From positions 1-8,656 of the forward strand of contig JALOOS010000086.1 in the NCBI GenBank assembly GCA_025454275.1: 8,656 nucleotides of DNA, read 5' to 3'. This DNA comes from Desulfobacterales bacterium (GTDB lineage Bacteria; Desulfobacterota; Desulfobacteria; Desulfobacterales; SpSt-501). The notes beneath the pieces are model-generated. The model searched no databases and was not told the origin of the DNA. It saw nothing but the letters and a program-made list of their open reading frames with translations. Within the stretch, counting starts at the first letter, position 1, and the number at the start of each line of letters is the position of its first letter. A program made the translations under genes and the position numbers. Positions 1 through 4,983 of this stretch are shown piece by piece.

Positions 1-86
1 TGCGCTTTGCCGCCAGGGATTTCCTCGAGGCCTTCAAGGCCTTCAACACCATGGCCGATCTGATCGAGCTCGTGGCCTACATTTGA
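1..86 (+). CDS. C-terminal end of an unrecognised protein (partial)
   Basis: The frame beginning at base 3 is open from the window edge to the TGA at 84-86 and encodes the last 27 residues of a protein. The tail is helical-looking and rich in Phe, Ala and Leu, with the end reading DLIELVAYI. No motif is visible and I do not recognise the family. It lies 38 nt upstream of the glutamine amidotransferase start on the same strand, so the two could be co-transcribed. It could instead be a chance open frame, because only 84 bases are visible. Confidence 0.5.
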   Translation, partial: RFAARDFLEAFKAFNTMADLIELVAYI

Positions 87-124
87 CATGTTCATCCTGT
101 AGGCGAGGTTATAAAACCAGATCT

Positions 125-850
125 ATGCACGCACACTACCTGCAGCATGTCCCATTTGAAGGTCTGGGAAGCATCCACTCCTGGCTCGCCGCAACCGGAT
201 ACGGGATAACCGCGACCCGGTTTTATCAATCCGCAGACCTGCCCGATTCCGATACGATCGACCTTCTCGTGGTGATGGGCGGCCCGATGAGCGTCAACGA
301 TGAGAGCGATTTTCCGTGGCTTGTTCCGGAGAAGCACTTCATTCGCGACGTCATTCAATCCGGCAAGGCGGTTCTGGGCATCTGCCTCGGGGCGCAGTTG
401 ATTGCGAGCGCCATGGGTGCGAATGTTTACAAGAACAGGACCAAGGAGATCGGCTGGTTTCCCGTATACGGGATCGGATCGGCAGACAGCAGCTATTACC
501 ATTTTCCCCGGTCGATGGATGTATTTCACTGGCATGGCGAGACGTTCGATCTGCCACCCGGTGCCGTGCGCCTTGCCCGGAGCGAGGGGTGCGAAAATCA
601 GGCCTTTCAGATCGGAAAATCGGCCATGGGGCTGCAGTTCCATCTCGAAACGACACCTGCGTCGGCGCGGGAGATCGTCCAAAATTGCAGGAATGAGCTC
701 CTGCGGTCGAAGTATGTTCAAACCGAATCGGAAATCCTATCTGTCGCACCCGAAAAATATCAGGCGATAAACCGGCTCATGGACAATGTGCTTTCCTTTT
801 TGAAAAACTCCAAGGACGCTAGCCGCCAGAAAATGGAGGAGCCCCGATGA
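125..850 (+). CDS. Class I glutamine amidotransferase-like protein (GMP synthase-type GATase domain)
   Basis: This 241-residue protein is a stand-alone class I glutamine amidotransferase domain, a family that releases ammonia from glutamine or performs related Cys-His-Glu hydrolysis. Visible motifs are MGGPMSV (residues 51-57, oxyanion-strand region), the nucleophile elbow GICLGAQ with Cys87, and QFHLE with His173 and Glu175 completing the triad. No synthetase domain is fused and none lies next to it, so the acceptor is unknown. The ATG at 125 is chosen because the preceding TTG at 83 would add 14 residues with no family resemblance and would overlap the upstream stop. A GAGG at 105-108 is rather far from the ATG, so the start is not certain. 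The last codons overlap the next gene by an ATGA, indicating translational coupling. The cytoplasmic GATase assignment is firm; the biological role is open. Confidence 0.88.
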   Translation: MHAHYLQHVPFEGLGSIHSWLAATGYGITATRFYQSADLPDSDTIDLLVVMGGPMSVNDESDFPWLVPEKHFIRDVIQSGKAVLGICLGAQLIASAMGANVYKNRTKEIGWFPVYGIGSADSSYYHFPRSMDVFHWHGETFDLPPGAVRLARSEGCENQAFQIGKSAMGLQFHLETTPASAREIVQNCRNELLRSKYVQTESEILSVAPEKYQAINRLMDNVLSFLKNSKDASRQKMEEPR

Positions 851-1446
851 AAATCCTGATTGTGGGCGCTGCCGGGACGATCGGCCGCGCCGTCACTGCA
901 GAGCTCGGACAACGCCACGAGATCATCCCGGCCGGCCGGGCTTCCGGCGATGTGCGGATGGATATCACCGACAGCAGCTCCATCCGCGCGGCATTCGAGA
1001 AGGTGGGGGCCGTCGACGCCGTGGTGTCGGCGGCCGGCAAGGTCAAGTTCGCCGCGTTCGGCGAGATGGAGGCCGCGGACTACGCGATCGGCCTCAAGGA
1101 CAAGCTCATGGGGCAGGTGAACCTGGTGCTGATCGGGCGGCGCTACCTCGCGGAGGGCGGTTCGTTCACCCTGACGACCGGGGTGCTCGACAGCGACCCG
1201 ATTCGCATGGGGACATCGGCCTCGATGGTCAACGGCGCTATCAACGCCTTCGTCATGGCGGCGGCGATCGAAATGCCCCGGGGGCTTCGCATCAACGCGG
1301 TCAGCCCCGGGGTGATCGCCGAGGCGATGAAGGACTACGCGCCGTTCTTCCGCGGATTCGAGCCGGTTCCCGCCGCCCGTGCGGCCTTGGCCTACGCCAG
1401 GAGCGTCGAAGGCGCCCAGACCGGCAAGGTGTATCGGGTTCTTTAG
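847..1446 (+). CDS. Atypical short-chain dehydrogenase/reductase-fold protein lacking the catalytic Tyr-Lys
   Basis: The 199-residue product has an SDR Rossmann fold. It shows a glycine-rich nucleotide-binding loop GAAGTIG (residues 7-13), Asp39 in MDITD, SAAG (61-64) in place of the usual NAAG, and the late motif NAVSPGVI (150-157). Where classical SDRs carry YxxxK followed by a small-residue helix, this protein reads SMVNG, so the Tyr position is Ser126 and the Lys position Gly130. This matches my knowledge of the Lin1944-like SDR subgroup, which keeps the fold but lacks the standard active site and has no known function. The ATG at 847 overlaps the upstream stop as ATGA and has a GGAGGA site at 835-840, six bases away. 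Co-translation with the glutamine amidotransferase gene is likely. The fold is confident; enzymatic activity is doubtful. Confidence 0.88.
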   Translation: MKILIVGAAGTIGRAVTAELGQRHEIIPAGRASGDVRMDITDSSSIRAAFEKVGAVDAVVSAAGKVKFAAFGEMEAADYAIGLKDKLMGQVNLVLIGRRYLAEGGSFTLTTGVLDSDPIRMGTSASMVNGAINAFVMAAAIEMPRGLRINAVSPGVIAEAMKDYAPFFRGFEPVPAARAALAYARSVEGAQTGKVYRVL

Positions 1447-1473
1447 GCGGACATCGCCGACAACTGCGAGAGT

Positions 1474-1509
1474 CTGAAGCGGTAGGCCATCCGCTCCTCG
1501 ACGCTTCAG
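1474..1509. terminator. Possible stem-loop between convergent genes
   Basis: The 8-base arms CTGAAGCG (1474-1481) and CGCTTCAG (1502-1509) are exact inverted complements separated by 20 nt. The site lies between the convergent SDR-like gene and the alkyltransferase gene. An alternative hairpin uses AGCGG and CCGCT inside the same stretch. No clear T run follows on either strand, so a terminator function is only a guess from position. Confidence 0.3.
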
Positions 1510-1529
1510 CCGTTTCCGTGCAAAACCCC

Positions 1530-2321
1530 TCAGGCCTCTTGATCAGCGGCCAGGACGGCTTCCCAGCCGAGCATGGCTTTTTTTCGGGCCGGCCCACCCC
1601 CGTAGTTGCCGAACTCGGCCGTTTTGCGCACCACGCGGTGGCAGGGAATGACGAAGGAGACCGGGTTCTTGCCGACGGCGCTTCCCACGGCGCGCACCGC
1701 CTTGGGGAAGCCGATAAACAGCGCCACATCCTCGTAGGTGACGACCGTGCCGATTGGGATCCGAAGCAGCGCGATGCGGGTTGCGAGGGGCCGGGTGGCA
1801 TGGGTATCCTCCACCAGGCGGGCTTTTGGCCAGGCCGCCTGGAGCTCTGCCAGCAGCCCGGCGCGTCCGCCGGAGCGCACGAAGGCCAGCCAGCAGATGC
1901 CGCGGGAGGTGGCGGCGATCAAGCACTCGCCGAAGGGGCTCTCATGGAACCCATAGGTGATGACAAGGCCCTTACCCTTGGACTTGAACTCCCCGGGGGT
2001 GACCGCTTCGCAGGTCACAAAGAGGTCGTGCAGGCGGCCGGGGCCCGAGAGGCCGGCATCGAAGGCGGCCTCCAGCAGGTCGGAGGAGCGCGCGAGGAGC
2101 CCCTTCACGTGCTCCTTGGTCAAAAACTGCAGGAACCGCTTGGGGCTGATGCCGACCCAGCGGCTGAAGAGACGCTGAAAGTGAAACTCGCTCAGTCCCA
2201 CGTGAGCGGCGATCTCCTTCAGATCAGGCCGGCGGTCGGAGCGGCCTTCGATAAACGCGATCGCCTTTTCGATCCGCTCGTAGTCGCGGCAGGCGCGTGC
2301 AAAATCATCGATCGTTTTCAT
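1530..2321 (-). CDS. ada: AraC-type HTH / methylated-DNA-protein cysteine methyltransferase (Ada-like, without the N-terminal Ada zinc domain)
   Basis: The 263-residue protein combines an AraC-family helix-turn-helix (about residues 15-112) with an O6-alkylguanine-DNA alkyltransferase (about 118-260). The second part removes alkyl groups from guanine O6 by irreversible transfer to its own cysteine. IPCHRV carries the acceptor Cys227. Arg210 in VRAVG sits 17 residues before it, as the arginine finger does in human MGMT. Tyr196 in TYEDVA and the late ARKKAMLGWEA segment also match. The HTH includes IAAHVGLSEFHFQRLF (37-52). E. coli Ada has an extra N-terminal zinc-cysteine methylphosphotriester domain that is absent here, so Ada-style activation by phosphotriester repair is not expected. 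The start has AAGGA about 8 nt upstream. The gene symbol is used in the loose Ada-like sense. Confidence 0.92.
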   Translation of the reverse strand: MKTIDDFARACRDYERIEKAIAFIEGRSDRRPDLKEIAAHVGLSEFHFQRLFSRWVGISPKRFLQFLTKEHVKGLLARSSDLLEAAFDAGLSGPGRLHDLFVTCEAVTPGEFKSKGKGLVITYGFHESPFGECLIAATSRGICWLAFVRSGGRAGLLAELQAAWPKARLVEDTHATRPLATRIALLRIPIGTVVTYEDVALFIGFPKAVRAVGSAVGKNPVSFVIPCHRVVRKTAEFGNYGGGPARKKAMLGWEAVLAADQEA

Positions 2322-2374
2322 GGGAAAGGTCCTTCCGCCGATTAAGGTTATTGAGTTGCCAATTCATGGAGGAC

Positions 2375-2403
2375 ATTATACACCCCTCTCGAGGCGACGC
2401 CAC
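2375..2403 (-). promoter_or_regulatory. Candidate promoter for the Ada-like gene
   Basis: On the minus strand an exact TATAAT lies at 2375-2380, about 54 nt upstream of the ATG at 2321. At 17-bp spacing the upstream hexamer is GTGGCG (2398-2403), a poor -35. The perfect -10 in an otherwise GC-rich spacer is the only strong element. Confidence 0.4.
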
Positions 2404-2486
2404 CCGATTCTTGCGATGCTCTAAACGGCCGGGGTCGTCTGGGAAAGGGACATTTTCCGAGTCCATCAAACCGAAGGATCCCCGAA

Positions 2487-2503
2487 CCGGATCATGGATC
2501 CGG
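2487..2503 (+). promoter_or_regulatory. Hairpin abutting the HAD gene's ribosome binding site
   Basis: CCGGATC (2487-2493) and GATCCGG (2497-2503) form a perfect 7-bp inverted repeat around a 3-nt loop. Its right edge runs into GGAGG (2503-2507), which is six bases from the ATG at 2514. In mRNA the stem could stack on or partly mask the ribosome binding site. A regulatory role is inference. Confidence 0.3.
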
Positions 2504-2513
2504 GAGGGGGAGC

Positions 2514-3275
2514 ATGAACATGCCGACTCCGAAATACAAGGCCGTCCTCTCATCGGATTGGAGCGAATGCCTCTCGCCCACCGGCCCCTTCGACGTCATC
2601 GAATTTCATCATCCCCATCTGGCCCCTGCACTCAAAGAGATCTTCCGCGGCTATACCGGAAATCTCATTTCGCTGGGCGAGGCCTGCCGCCGGATCACGG
2701 CCCTTTTGCCGGGGCCGGTCACGGTCGAGATGATGGACGCCTACCTGGAGCGTCAGTTTGCGGCCTACCGCGGAGTGCCGGAGTTGATCGAATGGTGCGT
2801 GAGCCACGACATCCTTTTCCTGATCAACACGACGGCGATGATCGGCTACTTCCAGCGGGTGTTCGCGCGCGGCCTGCTGCCGCGAATACCGGTGCTCTCG
2901 GCCAACCCCCTCATCCGTTTCAGCCCCGCGGACACCGATCCGGGGGAGATCCTCGCATTGGCCGAAACCGGCGACAAGGGCAAAAACACGCAAGCCGTCG
3001 TGCGCACCTTCGGGATCGCGGCGAACCGGGTGATCGTCATGGGGGACAGCGGCGGGGACGGGCCCCATTTCGAGTGGGCGCATGCGGCGGGTGCTTTCAC
3101 GATCGGCAGCATGACCAAGCACTCGCTATCGGCCTTTTGCCGGGAACGGGGCATTCCGATCGCTCTGCGCTTCGGGGTCTCCTATGGGGAGGGGGAGGGA
3201 CGGGACCCTGAAAAAGAGAAGCGGTTCGACTTTATGGCGCTGGTCGAACCGCTTCAAAGTGTTCTGGCACGGTGA
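2514..3275 (+). CDS. HAD-superfamily hydrolase-like protein
   Basis: This 253-residue soluble protein has the four HAD motifs in order. Motif I is Asp15 in SSDWSECLSP. Motif II is the NTT Thr at 106-107, following a hydrophobic strand FLI. Motif III is a Lys in GDKGK (Lys155 or Lys157). Motif IV is MGDSGGDGPHF with Asp178 and Asp182. Residues 27-95 between motifs I and II are mostly helical, as expected for a C1 cap. In motif I the second acidic residue of the usual DxD is Ser17, with Glu18 next to it, so phosphatase activity is not assured. GGAGG at 2503-2507 supports the start; an ATG two codons later is also possible. The last 60 bases contain a perfect inverted repeat that probably ends transcription of the convergent peroxiredoxin gene. 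The substrate cannot be inferred. Confidence 0.82.
   Translation: MNMPTPKYKAVLSSDWSECLSPTGPFDVIEFHHPHLAPALKEIFRGYTGNLISLGEACRRITALLPGPVTVEMMDAYLERQFAAYRGVPELIEWCVSHDILFLINTTAMIGYFQRVFARGLLPRIPVLSANPLIRFSPADTDPGEILALAETGDKGKNTQAVVRTFGIAANRVIVMGDSGGDGPHFEWAHAAGAFTIGSMTKHSLSAFCRERGIPIALRFGVSYGEGEGRDPEKEKRFDFMALVEPLQSVLAR
3208..3255 (-). terminator. Intrinsic terminator of the peroxiredoxin gene, embedded in the HAD coding sequence
   Basis: The 13-base arms GAAGCGGTTCGAC (3218-3230) and GTCGAACCGCTTC (3243-3255) are exact reverse complements around a 12-nt loop. Read on the minus strand the hairpin is followed at once by TCTCTTTTTC (3217-3208), the classical stem plus U-tract layout. It starts 34 nt past the peroxiredoxin stop codon. 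No T run follows on the plus strand. The repeat therefore looks like a minus-strand terminator that also encodes HAD residues around 236-248. Confidence 0.8.
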
Positions 3276-3288
3276 TTCCGCTGCGACA

Positions 3289-3756
3289 TCAGGCCGCGAG
3301 CCTTTCGAGGGTCTCCAGCACCTCCGCCGCATGGCCCTTGGAGGGCGCCTTGGGCCAGAGCGCTCGGACGACCCCCTTGGGGTCGACCAGCACCGTGCTG
3401 CGGATCACCCCCTCGAACTCCTTGCCGTACATCATCTTGGTGCCCCAGGCGTTGTAGGCTTTGAGGACCGTCTGATTCTCGTCGCTGAGAAGAGCGATCG
3501 TCAGTTTGTGCTTAGCGATGAACTTGCGATGGGAGTCGACCGAATCCGGACTGACGCCCAGGATGACTGCGCCGCGTCGGTCGAACGCAGGCTTCAGCTC
3601 TGAAAACTCCAGAGCCTCCGCGGTTCAGCCGCTGGTGTTGTCCTTGGGATAGAAGTAGATTACTGCCCATTTGCCGGCGAAATCCTTGAGACAGACCTTC
3701 TCTTTTTCCGCCGCCGGCAGGCAGAAGGCCGGCGCTTTGGATCCTTCCTTGAGCAT
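3289..3756 (-). CDS. bcp: Selenocysteine-containing peroxiredoxin (BCP/PrxQ type), read through an in-frame TGA
   Basis: With the TGA at complement 3625-3627 read as selenocysteine, the frame is a 155-residue thiol peroxidase that reduces H2O2 or organic hydroperoxides. The N-terminal part reads AVIYFYPKDNTSG and then Sec44, where BCP/PrxQ proteins have the peroxidatic Cys of TxxC. The rest continues without a break: TAEALEF, ILGVSPDSVDSHRKF (65-79), LLSDEN (89-94), the conserved Arg119 in VIRSTVLVDPKG, and a C-terminal helix. Total length is normal for the family. The resolving Cys expected five residues after the catalytic position is Leu49, so this is a 1-Sec-like form; Cys12 and Cys22 remain. 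GGAGG lies just before the ATG. Automated callers would report a 43-residue stub. A nonsense-mutated cysteine gene is the alternative, made less likely by the intact downstream frame and the hairpin after the TGA. Confidence 0.88.
3586..3624 (-). promoter_or_regulatory. Bacterial SECIS-like stem-loop
   Basis: Directly after the TGA the mRNA can fold a perfect 6-bp stem, GCUCUG (3615-3610) with CAGAGC (3602-3597), closing a 7-nt loop GAGUUUU (3609-3603). The loop occupies nucleotides 16-22 after the UGA, within the spacing known for SelB-dependent bacterial elements such as E. coli fdhF. An alternative longer fold pairs CGC and AGGC (3622-3614) with GCCU and GCG (3592-3586) around the inner UCUG/CAGA stem, leaving small bulges. 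No folding energy was computed. Confidence 0.6.
3625..3627 (-). other. In-frame TGA predicted to encode selenocysteine (Sec44)
   Basis: The codon follows ACC AGC GGC (Thr-Ser-Gly) on the minus strand and sits exactly at the peroxidatic cysteine position of the TxxC motif. The same frame stays open for 111 further codons and encodes the rest of the peroxiredoxin fold, up to the TGA at complement 3289-3291. Confidence 0.85.
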
Positions 3757-3805
3757 GGGTTCCTCCTTTTCGGGTGGCCGGAGCACCACCCCCGGAAATG
3801 ATGTT

Positions 3806-3838
3806 ACTTTGCAAAGTAGGACTGCCCTTGCAAAGATC
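3806..3838 (-). promoter_or_regulatory. Possible promoter/operator of the peroxiredoxin gene, with palindrome ACTTTGCAAAGT
   Basis: ACTTTGCAAAGT (3806-3817) is a perfect 12-base palindrome, and TTGCAAAG recurs at 3828-3835, 19 bases from its copy at 3809-3816. The repeats lie about 50-80 nt upstream of the peroxiredoxin ATG. On the minus strand a weak sigma70-like pair, TTGATC and TACTTT at 16-bp spacing, overlaps them, so a bound repressor or activator would sit across the promoter. The binding protein is unknown. Confidence 0.4.
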
Positions 3839-3854
3839 AAGTCCGCCGCCGGTC

Positions 3855-4814
3855 TCAAGGCGTCTTCACCGGGGCGAACGCCCGGCGCAGGCGGAACCAG
3901 CCGGACATCAGGTAGACCGCTGCAACGGCAGCCGCCAGGCGCGGCACCCAGAGCCAGATCGGGTTGATCCCGAAGGGCAGAAAGAGGAGCGGGTCCTCGA
4001 TCATGGAATGGTTGATCCCGATCGAGACTTGAAGCTTCTCCACCTCTTCCGGAGTCAGGCGCAGCTCGCGCGATTCCTCGACGATGATGGCCCCGCCATA
4101 GGCCAGCCCAAAGAGGACCCCCGTGAGCCACAGCAGCCCGGCGCGCTGATCGAGGCCCATCATCTTCAGGAACGGCGCAAAGAGGCGCACGCAGAGATCG
4201 ATCAGGTCGAAGGCTTTCATAAACTCGATCGCCAGCATCACGCCGACGATGATCAGGAGGATTTTGAGCCCGAGGCCCAGCATCTCGGCGGCCCAGGTCA
4301 GCAGGAAGGCGCCGAAAGGTTCTGCCCCGTAGCCGCCAACAGCCGCTGAACCCGCGAGGGGTCCGGCCTCCGGTTGCAGGCACCAGGCGACGGCCAGGCA
4401 GGAGAGGACGGCGGCCGCCAGCCGGGCAAGAGTGGTCTTGATAAAGGGGATGCCGGAGCGGGCCTGGATGATCCCCTCCTGCGGCAGGTTGTGGGCGATC
4501 AGCACGAACACCGTGATGAGGGTCATCTGTTCGACCGAAAAGGGCAGGACCGCCATGGCCGCGATGCTGGCGTAGACCCCGGCCGTCATTCCGATCAGAA
4601 TCGGGAGCGCCGCCGCCGCCGGGAGGCTTAAGATCGCCATCATCGGCTCCAGGACGAAATCGAGTTGATGGAGCCATCCGGCATAATCCAGAAGCGCCGT
4701 GGCAAGCGAGATAGGGAGCAGGATCTTGAGCAGCCATAGGTAGCTGCGCAGGGCCTTGCGGAATCCGATGCCGACGGCCGCGCGCATTTTTTCCCTGCAA
4801 GGGATCGACCCCAT
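3855..4814 (-). CDS. Nucleoside-recognition (Gate) domain membrane protein
   Basis: This 319-residue integral membrane protein has about eight hydrophobic segments, near residues 29-45, 58-75, 78-92, 96-110, 129-147, 168-197, 226-245 and 284-305. Two similar halves, each with glycine-rich turns (GMTAGVYASIA at 75-85, LFGLAYGGAII at 234-244), fit the repeated Gate or nucleoside-recognition domain also found in FeoB, SpmA/B and nucleoside transporters. NLPQEG (109-114) and NHSMIEDP (268-275) are striking polar motifs inside the membrane region and may line a transport path. The transported substrate is unknown. Translation starts at the ATG at 4814 (AGAGG five bases upstream) or at Met10 (4787). 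The gene precedes the peroxiredoxin gene on the same strand with a 98-nt gap that has its own promoter-like sequence, so co-transcription is uncertain. Confidence 0.85.
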   Translation of the reverse strand: MGSIPCREKMRAAVGIGFRKALRSYLWLLKILLPISLATALLDYAGWLHQLDFVLEPMMAILSLPAAAALPILIGMTAGVYASIAAMAVLPFSVEQMTLITVFVLIAHNLPQEGIIQARSGIPFIKTTLARLAAAVLSCLAVAWCLQPEAGPLAGSAAVGGYGAEPFGAFLLTWAAEMLGLGLKILLIIVGVMLAIEFMKAFDLIDLCVRLFAPFLKMMGLDQRAGLLWLTGVLFGLAYGGAIIVEESRELRLTPEEVEKLQVSIGINHSMIEDPLLFLPFGINPIWLWVPRLAAAVAAVYLMSGWFRLRRAFAPVKTP

Positions 4815-4841
4815 GCGGACCTCTTTTCGCTTTCTTTTTTG

Positions 4842-4878
4842 GAGACGTCTCTATACCATGGTGCGCAACGGGCTGCAA
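4842..4878 (-). promoter_or_regulatory. Candidate promoter and operator of the Gate-domain gene
   Basis: On the minus strand TTGCAG (4873-4878) and TATAGA (4850-4855) are spaced by 17 bp and lie about 35 nt upstream of the ATG at 4814. The -10 runs into GAGACGTCTC (4842-4851), a perfect 10-base palindrome over the expected transcription start, a usual place for a repressor operator. Hexamer matches are moderate. Confidence 0.4.
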
Positions 4879-4983
4879 AACCATCCGAGGCGGGCCGGCA
4901 CGGTTAAAGTCCATACCCCCAACGGCCGATGATTTCAGGACAGGGCCAGGTAGGAACGGTGAACAGGGGTGAGGATGGCTGCC

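Noticed and set aside
84..86. TGA at the end of the first partial gene as another selenocysteine codon.
   Set aside because: Reading on gives no family-like sequence and no reason to expect continuation; an ordinary stop explains it.
1518..2345. Plus-strand open frame of 275 codons.
   Set aside because: It is antisense to the Ada-like gene, whose HTH and PCHRV motifs are unambiguous.
2297..3211. Plus-strand open frame of 304 codons overlapping the HAD gene.
   Set aside because: It runs in another frame, has Arg/Gly-rich low-information text and lacks a ribosome binding site; the HAD motifs belong to the frame starting at 2514.
3289..3756. Peroxiredoxin as a frameshifted or simply truncated pseudogene.
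   Set aside because: The frame is the same on both sides of the TGA, no bases are missing, the downstream part is complete, and the stop falls exactly on the catalytic Cys position. A point nonsense mutation cannot be fully excluded from one sequence.
4895..4912. Sigma54-like -24/-12 element upstream of the PilZ gene.
   Set aside because: GGCACG is present, but the -12 GC is replaced by GT at the required spacing, so the match is not convincing.
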